Positions 8,509 to 16,835 of a stretch of DNA of 64,000 nucleotides are shown piece after piece (position 1 is the first letter of the stretch; the number at the start of each line of letters is the position of its first letter). This DNA comes from CAYJAZ01 sp964371865 (GTDB lineage Bacteria; Desulfobacterota; Desulfovibrionia; Desulfovibrionales; Desulfovibrionaceae), in contig CAYJOR010000002.1 of NCBI GenBank assembly GCA_964371865.1, positions 1 through 64,000 of the forward strand. The letters are read 5' to 3'. The position numbers were made by a program, and so were the translations under genes. The notes below the pieces were generated by a model, which was not told the origin of the DNA, searched no databases, and worked only from the letters and a program-made list of their open reading frames with translations.

Positions 8509-9564
8509 TCAAACCTCAAATAAAGTTGAAAGTGCCAACGCTGTGGCTGCTTCTATAACAGGAACAGCACGCATTACAATACAAGGGTCATGCCTTCCAA
8601 CTATCTGTAATTCCTTCTCTTCCAATGTTTGCATGTTAATAGTTTTTTGTTTTTTTAGAATTGAAGGAGTAGGCTTTAGCGCAACAGAAAAAACAAGTGG
8701 CAAACCATTTGAAATACCCCCATTTATACCACCATTATGGTTTGTTTTTGAACTGATTTTTCCATCAATATTAATCCACAAATCATTTGCCTCACTTCCA
8801 AGCATGCGCGCAAGCTCAAATCCGCTACCAAATTCAATACCTTTAACCGCAGGTACTGCGAAAATATTCTTTGAGATAAGTCCTTCTAATGTATCATCTA
8901 AATCAGGACCTCCAAGACCTATAGGAACACCAGTGACGATACATTCTATAATTCCACCAATAGAATCGCCTTCAGATTTTGCACTAAGGATTTTTTCTTG
9001 CATTTCCAGTCCCTTAGAATCATCCAAAGTTGGAATTTCTTTTTCAGATAATTTTACAAGATCTGCAATATTAGGATTTATACTATCTAAGGTGCTGTCA
9101 AAAACGCCTGATATTTCACGCACATGAGCAAAAACTTGTATATTGTGCTGTGCTAAAACTTGCTTGGCTATTGCACCTGCAAAAACTAATGGTGCCGTAA
9201 GTCTACCGGAAAAATGTCCACCACCTCTGAAATCATTATACCCATCATAACGCGCATAAGCTGCAAAATCTGAATGGCTTGGGCGCGCTAACCATCTGGT
9301 CTCACCATAGTCTTTAGAACGAGTATCTGTATTAGTAATTTGTCCGCAGATTGGCGCGCCGGTAGTCATCTCATTGAAAATACCACTTACTATTTCCACT
9401 TCGTCAGCCTCTTTGCGAGCCGTGGAAAGAGCTGATTTACCAGGAGCTCGACGAGCCATCTCAAAAGCTATTTTATCCAAATTTAAACGAACGCCGGCTG
9501 GTATTTTTTCGACAACAACACCAATTTTTTTTCCGTGTGATTCACCAAAAATAGTATATTTCAT
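8509..9564 (-). CDS. aroC: Chorismate synthase
   Basis: About 351 residues. It converts EPSP to chorismate with reduced FMN. The protein begins MKYTIFGESHGKKIG, the family's N-terminal signature, which fixes the start at 9564 rather than the upstream codon that would add 26 unrelated residues. Also seen are RRAPG, the GGHFSGR signature, a GGI(S/N)NG type motif near residue 280, and GRHDPC. It lies between the chorismate mutase and aroK genes. Confidence 0.97.
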   Translation of the reverse strand: MKYTIFGESHGKKIGVVVEKIPAGVRLNLDKIAFEMARRAPGKSALSTARKEADEVEIVSGIFNEMTTGAPICGQITNTDTRSKDYGETRWLARPSHSDFAAYARYDGYNDFRGGGHFSGRLTAPLVFAGAIAKQVLAQHNIQVFAHVREISGVFDSTLDSINPNIADLVKLSEKEIPTLDDSKGLEMQEKILSAKSEGDSIGGIIECIVTGVPIGLGGPDLDDTLEGLISKNIFAVPAVKGIEFGSGFELARMLGSEANDLWINIDGKISSKTNHNGGINGGISNGLPLVFSVALKPTPSILKKQKTINMQTLEEKELQIVGRHDPCIVMRAVPVIEAATALALSTLFEV

Positions 9565-9580
9565 TATTTTCTCTTTCTGT

Positions 9581-9928
9581 TTAATTTGCTGACTGTTGCA
9601 TTCGTCTTGAAACTTGCAAAATTTCGCTCCAAATTGCTTCAATATCCACTTTAGATAGTTTTCCTTTAATAAGGAAATTCTCAGAATATAGCTTATCTAA
9701 AAGTTCTTTTTCACGCTGTGGATCATACACTGTAAGCGCTTTTTCATTCAAAGGTAAAGTATTTTGCTTTTTTATTTCAGCAACTTGTAAAATTAGATTT
9801 GTTCTATCATTAAGAAGTTCTAAAAGTTTTTTATCTACTTCATCTATCCTACTTCTAACTTTGGCAAGTTTTTCTTTCTCTTCTTGTGTCCATGAGTTTA
9901 TATCAACACTATTCTTTATTGTATTCAT
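9581..9928 (-). CDS. Chorismate mutase, AroQ-class, stand-alone
   Basis: 115 residues, all helical. It matches the chorismate mutase domain that in many relatives forms the N-terminus of the PheA P-protein. The segment VRSRIDEVDKKLLELLNDR carries the active-site Arg, followed by VAEIKK, DPQREKELLDKL and the C-terminal EIWSEI-type helix ending SRRMQQ. No prephenate dehydratase domain follows: the frame stops and aroC begins 16 bases later. It is the promoter-proximal gene of the aro operon, with GGGG seven bases before its ATG. Confidence 0.9.
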   Translation of the reverse strand: MNTIKNSVDINSWTQEEKEKLAKVRSRIDEVDKKLLELLNDRTNLILQVAEIKKQNTLPLNEKALTVYDPQREKELLDKLYSENFLIKGKLSKVDIEAIWSEILQVSRRMQQSAN

Positions 9929-9954
9929 AATTTTCCCCTTAGAAACTTCTTATA

Positions 9955-9983
9955 ATTATACAATAGAATTTTCTAAAGGTAAA
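9955..9983 (-). promoter_or_regulatory. Predicted promoter of the aro operon
   Basis: Reading leftward, TTTACC (9983-9978), 17 bases, then a perfect TATAAT (9960-9955), about 27 bases before the chorismate mutase start. Confidence 0.65.
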
Positions 9984-10020
9984 GTAAAACTAAACTTGCT
10001 AATAGCATACGTAATAATAT

Positions 10021-10060
10021 AAAATAAGGATTTTCACATCAATGCAAAAATCCTTATTTT
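10021..10060. terminator. Terminator between the phage block and the aro operon
   Basis: A perfect 14-bp stem, AAAATAAGGATTTT with AAAATCCTTATTTT, and a 12-base loop. It is T-rich on both strands and would stop leftward transcription of the phage block before the aro operon. Confidence 0.75.
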
Positions 10061-10223
10061 TTACGATAGATTTCTAGGGATATTTCTAAATTCAGAGATT
10101 TTTTTAAATTAACAGTTACAAGTAACTTTTATGATGTGCAGTGTATCAAAAAGATATATAAAATGTATAACAAAGAATCTTTTGAGTTGAAAAAAGGCAA
10201 AAGAATGAATTTTGAAACATACC

Positions 10224-10880
10224 CTAAATAACTTTTTTAAGTTCCGTAAAGATTCCATTATCAAATGCTTGTAAGCCTGAACCCAAAAATCCAAATGACA
10301 TTTCTCTCTCTAATTCATAAAATTCATATCCAACTCCAGCTCCTCGAGTCATAAGACCTTTATTAAAAAGTGCCCGCTCAAATGGAGTCAGATAAAATTC
10401 AAAAACAAATCGTACTTTCATTGTATCAACGTTTAAAATATATACGTTTTTTCCAGGAAATAACTGTTTTAAAATTCTATTTATACTATGCGCATCTGAT
10501 TTTGCTATATTTGAATAAGCTTTAATTAAAAGTAAATATTTTCTATACGCTTCGTCTTCAATTCTATAAGTATTCGTAACCAAAGGATAATTAAATGTGT
10601 TTTGATCAAATGGTGACAAAAGACTTTCATCAAATCCAAAAAAATTATTATTATCATCATCAATTGTAATAAATCTACCAGTTCCTAAAATTCTTCCCCA
10701 AATATCTAACCCAACACCTTCAGCAGTATAAATATTGAATATTTTATGATAAAATAATTCTATATCTATTTGTGGAGAAATCATTCCTGAAAACATCTTC
10801 ACAAAAGAATTTATTGATTTTGAATCTGAGTATTGACTCTGCAAAGTACTTGGTATTTCATCAAATTTAAAATCTAGCAT
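10224..10880 (-). CDS. Phage tail protein, DUF2612 family
   Basis: About 218 residues. DUF2612 proteins lie at the end of Myoviridae-type baseplate operons, next to the gpJ-like protein, and probably occupy the place of P2 gpI. Visible features are QYSDSKSINSFV near the start, EGVGLDIWGRILG (residues about 50-62), FGFDES, YRKYLLLIKAYSNIAKSDAHSIN and a Gly-rich end. The ATG at 10880 follows GAGGAA and the gpJ stop. It is the last gene of the cluster: no tail-fibre gene follows, only about 160 bases of AT-rich sequence and a terminator. Confidence 0.85.
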   Translation of the reverse strand: MLDFKFDEIPSTLQSQYSDSKSINSFVKMFSGMISPQIDIELFYHKIFNIYTAEGVGLDIWGRILGTGRFITIDDDNNNFFGFDESLLSPFDQNTFNYPLVTNTYRIEDEAYRKYLLLIKAYSNIAKSDAHSINRILKQLFPGKNVYILNVDTMKVRFVFEFYLTPFERALFNKGLMTRGAGVGYEFYELEREMSFGFLGSGLQAFDNGIFTELKKVI

Positions 10881-10881
10881 A

Positions 10882-12081
10882 TTATTCCTCAATTTCTATC
10901 GTTACATTATCTTTAGAAAAAATTGGATGTTTATTTGCTGGAATAAATATTTCATCTAACCACTGAGTATTACTTTCATTTGTAACTTTTATACTTAATA
11001 GATCCTGTGCACCTGCCTCTATTACTGAAGTGTAAAATCTACTAGAATAAAGTGTTTTTCCCATACTAACTCTAAAATTTTCTATACTATCAAGACCATA
11101 GAAATTATTATAAAGAGAGTTTTTAATATCGTCTTCAACTGTTGAAGGTGTTGAAGGAGTTAAACGTATAACAACCTTAATCCTTATATCTATAGGATCT
11201 GCTTTTGTGATATTATAACTATATTCAGCATTAGAAAATTCTTTATCAATATATCTTATAGTCGTAGTACCTGTAGTATCACAACCTGCTGAAATTTTAT
11301 TATATATTGTTTTTGCAATCGCTTCATCTTCACCACCTACAATAGAAATATATAAGCTATGAGGTTTTATTGTGACACCAAGTTCTGTTTTATTTTTACT
11401 TGTATTGTTTTCTATAACTATAACATCAATAACATTATCTAAATTTGCAAGAGCACCATATATAGAAGCTGCGGTTCCATGAGCATTTTTACTTACTGAT
11501 AAGTATCTGCGTTTCTCAAATTCAATCTGACTTTCTTCCTCATTTCCAATTACAGCATCAACATGATTATAGACACTATCCCAACCATGAATTACTGATA
11601 TAATTTCTGAAATTTCACCTTTCTTTACTTCATTTGGACCCTTTTCTTCGCAAATAAAAAAACCAATAGCTGTCGAATTTTCGCCAATTACAATCTCTTC
11701 TTGAAGGTAAAAATTTCTTTTTTGTTTATCAGATACAAGAGCATTTTTAGGTATACGTGTACCGTATAATCCTCTACATTCACATTCTACATAACTAGAG
11801 GTAGCTACTTTTCTATGTAAAAAATAAATATAACCTAGCGCATCCTGCCAAATACCTTCTGCTGTTAATGGATTAAATTGTTGAGATAGTTTCAGGATTT
11901 CTGTATTTTTACTTGTTACATGTACTGTCTGACTATCTATAAGTTGACCTTGAGGACTCTGCGGGCAAACATTTAGGTCATCTCCAAAAGCATTTTTCCA
12001 TTCACCTTGGATAGATAGTCTAACATTTTCTGTCGTTGGCACAGCTAAACCTAAATACTTATCAAACACTATTTTATTCAT
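10882..12081 (-). CDS. Baseplate J/gp47-like protein
   Basis: About 399 residues. This is the wedge protein that joins the hub to the baseplate periphery in contractile tails. Seen are the N-terminal SIQGEWKNAFGDDLNVCPQSPQGQLID, the middle EESQIEFEKRRYLSV and GTAASIYGAL, and the ISIVGGED and ISAGCDTTGTT region, all typical of Baseplate_J. The ATG at 12081 has GAGGGTGG upstream; a GTG four codons earlier is possible. It is followed directly by the DUF2612 gene. Confidence 0.9.
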   Translation of the reverse strand: MNKIVFDKYLGLAVPTTENVRLSIQGEWKNAFGDDLNVCPQSPQGQLIDSQTVHVTSKNTEILKLSQQFNPLTAEGIWQDALGYIYFLHRKVATSSYVECECRGLYGTRIPKNALVSDKQKRNFYLQEEIVIGENSTAIGFFICEEKGPNEVKKGEISEIISVIHGWDSVYNHVDAVIGNEEESQIEFEKRRYLSVSKNAHGTAASIYGALANLDNVIDVIVIENNTSKNKTELGVTIKPHSLYISIVGGEDEAIAKTIYNKISAGCDTTGTTTIRYIDKEFSNAEYSYNITKADPIDIRIKVVIRLTPSTPSTVEDDIKNSLYNNFYGLDSIENFRVSMGKTLYSSRFYTSVIEAGAQDLLSIKVTNESNTQWLDEIFIPANKHPIFSKDNVTIEIEE

Positions 12082-12124
12082 TATTGTACCCACCCTCTTT
12101 ATTTTGAAGCTTTTTTCTCAATTT

Positions 12125-12472
12125 TTATATAAATAATGATATTTCTCCACCAGAAGTCAGTTCAAGCAAAACTTCTCCTTCGAGAATCCTATTTTCAAAT
12201 CTATAAAGTTTGCACTGGGCTGACTTAATTCCATTCACTTTTAATGCTTCATTTTCAATTGCTGATATTATTACAGACGGATTTACTCTTTTAGTTATGT
12301 CCAAATTAAAATGATCAAGCCCTTGATTTTGATCAAAAAACATATCATTTTTAAAAGCACGAATATAATTTGCAACTTGTTGTGCTAAAGCATAACCACC
12401 AGAAACTAGAATAATATTACCTGATGAATCTACTTCTAAATCCCAATTATTATTTAGTTTTAATGTTGTCAT
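12125..12472 (-). CDS. Baseplate wedge protein, gp25/gpW-like
   Basis: 115 residues with the compact alpha/beta fold of the gp25 lysozyme-like wedge family. Marks are LVSGGYALAQQVANYIRAFKND, FDQNQGLDHFNLDI and IENEALKVNGI. In P2 and T4 this protein connects sheath and baseplate. Its ATG overlaps the stop of the spike gene (ATGA), which suggests translational coupling. Confidence 0.88.
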   Translation of the reverse strand: MTTLKLNNNWDLEVDSSGNIILVSGGYALAQQVANYIRAFKNDMFFDQNQGLDHFNLDITKRVNPSVIISAIENEALKVNGIKSAQCKLYRFENRILEGEVLLELTSGGEISLFI

Positions 12473-13095
12473 TTTTGTGGAACTCCTGTAGTATGGTTAC
12501 CTCTTTCTACATTTGTATGCACATGCTTTGATAAGCTTATACCTGCAGCAAATAAATCACCTCGAACATTTACTTTATCAGCATTTATTTCAACATGCTC
12601 ACTCTCTATGATAACTTTTTTTTCTGCTGTAATTTTTATGACTCCAGAATCATCAATTTCTACAAAAACTTCAGGCGATTTATTAATTATACCTCCTAAG
12701 TATATTCCATCTGCCATACTAAATGAACGAAATGAGGCAGGTTTTTGTGGTACATTACTTAATTGCGAAATATCTTGTTGTGCAAAAATCGCTAAACCTA
12801 TATCTCCTACTCTAGGATCTACAATAAAGGCTGCGCCTCCTCCTTGTAATCTAACATAAGGTAGTTTATGTATTATTTTGCTTTCTATGACATTTTCAAA
12901 GCCATCATACTGCTGAATAAGAGGAAGCACAGAAACATAACCTGCTTTCCCTTCAGTCAAGCTTACTGACTCAACTCGAACTGGAATTGCTGTATTAATC
13001 ATACCATTTACTGTTGTACGTATAAAAAAATCTAAAGCGTTATAATTGCTATTTGCCGATGTATAATTTCTATTTCCTTTAAACTTTTGTTGCAT
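12469..13095 (-). CDS. Baseplate spike protein (Gp138-like membrane puncturing)
   Basis: 208 residues. The N-terminal OB-like domain is followed by a repetitive beta region (VEIDDSGVIKITAEKKVIIESEHVEINADKV, read here in parts) that would form a triple-stranded beta helix. The end has KHVHTNVE, where HxH residues bind iron at the tip in contractile-tail spikes, and then TTGVP. The family is the Gp138 N-terminal domain group. It lies between hub and gp25 genes as expected. A GAGG precedes the ATG. Confidence 0.88.
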   Translation of the reverse strand: MQQKFKGNRNYTSANSNYNALDFFIRTTVNGMINTAIPVRVESVSLTEGKAGYVSVLPLIQQYDGFENVIESKIIHKLPYVRLQGGGAAFIVDPRVGDIGLAIFAQQDISQLSNVPQKPASFRSFSMADGIYLGGIINKSPEVFVEIDDSGVIKITAEKKVIIESEHVEINADKVNVRGDLFAAGISLSKHVHTNVERGNHTTGVPQK

Positions 13096-13115
13096 AGTTT
13101 TTCCTCAACAAGTAT

Positions 13116-13955
13116 TTATTCTTCAAATGCTATTGCTTCAAGTTGTGTTTCCCACACTATATTAGATGGTAAATTTGTACTGAGTTGATGAGTAAGTTTT
13201 GTAATTTTCCATAATCCTGAGCTTTTAGGAACAATTGAATCAATCTCAACTAAAGCAGAATAGGTAATTTTTGAATTAAATACCGAACGAACACTTATAC
13301 CGTCATTTGTAAAAGAGGGGTAATTTATCATTCCATTTTCTCTATTAAGCAATATTTTATTATTTTTACGTATTTTATTTTTTGGAATTATTATAACTTC
13401 ATCGTCATCAATTACTAATTCAAAAGCATAAATATTTGACAGTTGAGTAAGCTGTTCAAAAGCTGAACCTATTAAGTAAGGATTATTTATAGTTCCCTCT
13501 ACTCCTTCATTCGTAAATGTATATCCTAATTCCTTCGATAACTCTAGAATAATTGATGATATTGAATTGATACCTTCTTTATTTGTTGCAGGGATCGAAG
13601 TGAGCGAGGGTAGAAATGCTGTCATAGCTCTTATATGGAAAGCTACATTTGGAGCTGCGTTGAAATCAGCATATGCCATTGAAATTTCACCACTAAAAAT
13701 TTTTTCAGAATTATATTCGTCACCAGCTTTTATTATTATAACATTTTTCTGATTTTCAAGCGCTTTATATGCTAACGTTGTAAGTTTATCCATTGTAGCA
13801 ATATCCAATCCATATATTGTTACAAAGGCTTTATTTTTATCAGGAATACCAACTTTTTCAATTTTTACTGAGCTAGGATAATTATTGAATGTATATATGT
13901 CTGAGTCGTTTAGAATTATTGATATTTCAATTTTTTTTAGGTTGAAATTATTCAT
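13116..13955 (-). CDS. Baseplate hub protein, gpD-like
   Basis: 279 residues. Position and segments such as KKIEISIILNDSDIYTF at the start, a PNVAFHIRAMTAFLPSL stretch, and INYPSFTNDGISVRSVFNS match hub proteins of Myoviridae-like elements that hold the spike. The C-terminus has SSGLWKITKLTHQLSTN, typical of the domain that contacts the next subunit. Its ATG overlaps the plug gene stop (ATGA). Confidence 0.78.
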   Translation of the reverse strand: MNNFNLKKIEISIILNDSDIYTFNNYPSSVKIEKVGIPDKNKAFVTIYGLDIATMDKLTTLAYKALENQKNVIIIKAGDEYNSEKIFSGEISMAYADFNAAPNVAFHIRAMTAFLPSLTSIPATNKEGINSISSIILELSKELGYTFTNEGVEGTINNPYLIGSAFEQLTQLSNIYAFELVIDDDEVIIIPKNKIRKNNKILLNRENGMINYPSFTNDGISVRSVFNSKITYSALVEIDSIVPKSSGLWKITKLTHQLSTNLPSNIVWETQLEAIAFEE

Positions 13956-14281
13956 AAATTATTCCTTTGAATAATAGGAATTTCTTCTTCATCTGTATAG
14001 TAAATCAAAAAATGTGTCCTTCCAATATTCTCATAATTTGGCTGCTCTTTATAATCCTTTGAAATAAATATAAAATTACCTTGAAAATCCCCTTGTACTC
14101 TTTGAATTATTGGAATAGAAACTAGGCAAACTGCTGCAGTGCAGATATTTTTATCATCTGTATTTAAGTCAAAGTAAAGTCTTAAGCCTTTCTGATATAT
14201 CCAAATGCTACAGTTTTGCTGATTAATTGTTATACTAAATTTTTGTGATGGAATTGGTTGCAGTGGAATTTCTTTTATCAT
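13952..14281 (-). CDS. Phage baseplate plug-like protein (DUF6983 type)
   Basis: 109 residues, mostly beta. IPLQPIPSQKFSITINQQNCSI at the start and NFIFISKD with a late RTHFLIYY are like the small baseplate plug proteins that sit between hub and Dit-like genes in compact contractile tails. A strong GAGGAGG stands before the ATG. The family match is from memory of motif and position. Confidence 0.68.
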   Translation of the reverse strand: MIKEIPLQPIPSQKFSITINQQNCSIWIYQKGLRLYFDLNTDDKNICTAAVCLVSIPIIQRVQGDFQGNFIFISKDYKEQPNYENIGRTHFLIYYTDEEEIPIIQRNNL

Positions 14282-14398
14282 TATACCTCCTCAAAATCTA
14301 GATTTAAACTAAAGTATTAATTGATTAATTCTAAATAATTACTAAATTTAATCAAGATAATTTTTCGATTATATTTCAAATTATATTTTAGTATATCA

Positions 14399-14956
14399 TT
14401 AATTTATATTGAGTATATCTATAATTTTACTAGATATATTTCTTACACTTTGTTTACCAAAAACAATAGGTGAAATATCATCTACCCTTGTCACCTTATT
14501 ATTAGTTAAGTTTGATATTGAATCATTAAGGGGAGTTATCATTTGAATTTCAGTAAAAGATAGTTCAACAACAATAATACCAATTCCATCTTTAGTTTCT
14601 CTTACAACTTTTTTAAACACTAATGTTGACGGTGGCATTATTCCATAAGGTGTAACTATTTGTAATATTGAGGCTGCATTTAATTCTTTTTCAAGTATAG
14701 ATAAAACTCGAGAAAGTTCATATTCCATTCCTTCTAAAGCGAGTTTTACCTTGAATTTATATGCCTCTTTCACTTTATTTGTTGTTATGAAACCGCTTTC
14801 CTCAATGCTTTGCTGGAGAGTTCGAGCCGTTCCTTCTTCACTAAATGATATAAATGATTTGAAAGATACTAGGCTGTTACCGTCTTTAAGTATGTCCCAA
14901 CTGCCATCTATAGAGTCAGAAAATAAACTTTTTGCATAATTTATAACTTGGCTCAT
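14399..14956 (-). CDS. Phage baseplate protein, Dit-like
   Basis: 185 residues. The start has SIDGSWDILKDG and FKSFISFSEEGTARTLQQSIEESGFITTN, the pattern of tail baseplate proteins found directly after the tape measure gene. The middle has MEYELSRVLSILEKE and ASILQIVTPYG. It probably forms the ring that closes the tail tube. Its ATG overlaps the tape-measure stop (ATGA). An AT-rich gap of 117 bases separates it from the plug gene. Confidence 0.7.
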   Translation of the reverse strand: MSQVINYAKSLFSDSIDGSWDILKDGNSLVSFKSFISFSEEGTARTLQQSIEESGFITTNKVKEAYKFKVKLALEGMEYELSRVLSILEKELNAASILQIVTPYGIMPPSTLVFKKVVRETKDGIGIIVVELSFTEIQMITPLNDSISNLTNNKVTRVDDISPIVFGKQSVRNISSKIIDILNIN

Positions 14957-15714
14957 CCTTTTACCCTCACACCAGTATTAGCCGACAATACTAAGTTGGA
15001 ATTAAATTCATTTTGTAAACTATCCATTGTATTTTTTGCAATTTCTTCGGGATTATTTGACTGAGTATATACGTTTAACGCACTTATATTTAATGAATTA
15101 TTCGTATTTACACTAGTATTTTGCCCTGCTTCTACAGAGTGATTTTCTAAAAACTTTTCAGAAAAAACTAATTCTAGATTATCTTGTAAATTACCTTGAT
15201 TGTAAGCTTCATTGTTCTCAGGTTTATAGTTTTCTCTTGAAAGAGTATCTATGTAAATTTTTTCGCTTTTTTCAAGTAAAGTCGATATAAAACTGCTATA
15301 GATATTTTCATCGTTTGAAGATTTTTCACGTGACTTAATAACATTACTATCTAAATTATTATTTTTTGACTTTTCAAGTTCTATTTTATTCTTTTCTACT
15401 TTATCTGTATCTTTTTTTTCATTTATACTAAAGACAGTTTGTGCAGTTTCATTAAAATGAGACATTATTTTTCTAAATTCATCAATAATACTATATATTT
15501 CTAATTTTTCTTTTGTTGTATTATTTTTTTCAAGATAATTGCTTTGAATTTTTTGAATATTTTCTTCTTTAGCTAATTTTTTTTCTTCGTAGTCAGGTAT
15601 TTTAAGATTAATTATCTCGCTGCTATAATTTTCAAAATCAATTATAATTTTACTTAAAATATCTAATATATAAAGAATATTACTTTCAAATTTATCAATT
15701 AATACATTTGACAT
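14953..15714 (-). CDS. Very short tape measure protein
   Basis: About 253 residues, very hydrophilic, rich in Asn, Lys, Glu and Ser, with predicted helices and no membrane segment. The C-terminus, ALNVYTQSNNPEEIAKN followed by LQNEFNSNL and ending NTGVRVKG, closely resembles the end of contractile-phage tape measure proteins. Position between tail chaperone and Dit-like gene agrees. Usual tape measures have 600 to over 1000 residues, so this one is minimal or internally deleted. The start at 15714 follows GGGAGG by six bases. Confidence 0.7.
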   Translation of the reverse strand: MSNVLIDKFESNILYILDILSKIIIDFENYSSEIINLKIPDYEEKKLAKEENIQKIQSNYLEKNNTTKEKLEIYSIIDEFRKIMSHFNETAQTVFSINEKKDTDKVEKNKIELEKSKNNNLDSNVIKSREKSSNDENIYSSFISTLLEKSEKIYIDTLSRENYKPENNEAYNQGNLQDNLELVFSEKFLENHSVEAGQNTSVNTNNSLNISALNVYTQSNNPEEIAKNTMDSLQNEFNSNLVLSANTGVRVKG

Positions 15715-15759
15715 AAATTTCCTCCCAATTTCCCTACCACCCACCCTATATTCAGGAGA

Positions 15760-15878
15760 TTATGCGTCTTTTATCTCTTTATTTATTGAATCAACAATTA
15801 TAATTTCAATCATATCAAGAAGATCTGAATAGGAATAATAATTTTCTAATTCTTTTAGACTAGCATATCCATACGCAA
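15760..15878 (-). CDS. -1 frame extension of the tail assembly chaperone
   Basis: A frame with no start codon of its own continues past the chaperone stop in the -1 frame. It can be read back to before the stop (RQALVIAYGYASLKELENYY and onward) and ends in KEIKDA with TAA at 15762-15760. Tail chaperones of long-tailed phages are normally made as a short form and a -1 frameshifted long form, both encoded just before the tape measure, exactly as here. The slip site is probably in the A-rich AAAAGAAAC stretch near 15940, but no classical heptamer is clear. Confidence 0.6.
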
Positions 15879-16352
15879 TTACAAGAGCTTGCCTGCTTGA
15901 GATATTCGCATATCGAATGTATTTTCTGCTTGTTTCTTTTCTTCCTGCGTAATTGATGACTCTTCTTGTGTAAAAAAACTAAGATTAAGTTTTAACACCT
16001 CCAGTCTCAAACGAAAAAGAGTCTCTACATCTTCAATAAAGGTATCAATATTCTGCGCAGTTACTGATATCATCGCGTTATCTACTTTACGATGCACACA
16101 CGATAATAATTCATCAAAAAGAGGCTCTGCTTTATTAAAGTCAATTGATGATAAAAGTGATAATCCTTTCTTCGTGATTAAGTTTGATATGATGTTATAA
16201 TCTGTATACTCATTAAGTTGATTTTCAGATTTTGATAAGAGCAATACTACCTGTATAAGCCATTTTTCTAATTTACTAGCGGGCATTTCCTTTATAAGAA
16301 AAGATAATTCTTTTCCTCTATCAATCAGTATTATTTCTGATTCCTTACGCAT
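15879..16352 (-). CDS. Tail assembly chaperone
   Basis: About 157 residues, helical, with no known catalytic motif. It lies between the tube and tape measure genes, the place of the chaperone that coats the tape measure during tail assembly. Segments are LSFLIKEMPASKLEKWLIQ near the start and VETLFRLRLEVLKLNLSFF near the end. The ATG at 16352 is chosen for GAGG six bases upstream. A second frame overlaps its end and is probably read by -1 frameshift. Confidence 0.7.
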   Translation of the reverse strand: MRKESEIILIDRGKELSFLIKEMPASKLEKWLIQVVLLLSKSENQLNEYTDYNIISNLITKKGLSLLSSIDFNKAEPLFDELLSCVHRKVDNAMISVTAQNIDTFIEDVETLFRLRLEVLKLNLSFFTQEESSITQEEKKQAENTFDMRISQAGKLL

Positions 16353-16361
16353 ATACAACCT

Positions 16362-16799
16362 CTATAGTTCTGAAGTTTTAAAAGCTTCAAATTCAAATTT
16401 AAAGGAGACTGGTTCTAGTGTTTTTTTGTTATCTGGAAAAATTTTACCGGATTTCATTACTCCATTAGAAAAAGTATAAACTTTGCCTATGCTTGGAACA
16501 GTTATAACCAAAGTACACGGATAAATTGAACGATTTTGACTCATTACCTCTCCAACTTTAGAAAGTAAAGGATATGAAGGACTTGAAGCTTCAAGATGTA
16601 TTGTCAAAGTCTTAATTGAAGGTACATATCCCGATGCCATTTTTCCATCAACTCCCATTCTACTTTCAGTGAAAATAACTTCGTCAAGTAAAATTGACTG
16701 ATCCATTGAAAACTGTTCAAGTATAATTCCTGCCGGAAAAAGTTCTTCTACAGTTAAAATAGCGTTTGAGTTAGAACTTGTTATATTATTAAAAGTCAT
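16362..16799 (-). CDS. Tail tube protein
   Basis: 145 residues, beta-rich, directly downstream of the sheath gene. VEELFPAGIILEQFSMDQSI near the start, SGYVPSIKTLTIHLEASSPS in the middle and the final PVSFKFEFEAF strand fit the small tube proteins that accompany DUF3383-type sheaths. It would form the inner DNA channel. An AGGAG precedes the ATG. Confidence 0.78.
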   Translation of the reverse strand: MTFNNITSSNSNAILTVEELFPAGIILEQFSMDQSILLDEVIFTESRMGVDGKMASGYVPSIKTLTIHLEASSPSYPLLSKVGEVMSQNRSIYPCTLVITVPSIGKVYTFSNGVMKSGKIFPDNKKTLEPVSFKFEFEAFKTSEL

Positions 16800-16835
16800 A
16801 TAAGCTCCTAAAATTAAAATATTTTCATAATATTC

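Noticed and set aside
8453..9127. Long frame of 224 codons on the plus strand
   Set aside because: It is the opposite strand of aroK and aroC, which are clearly real.
10109..10294. Possible small gene downstream of and overlapping the DUF2612 gene
   Set aside because: The frame has no ribosome site, overlaps the DUF2612 gene and looks like translated AT-rich spacer.
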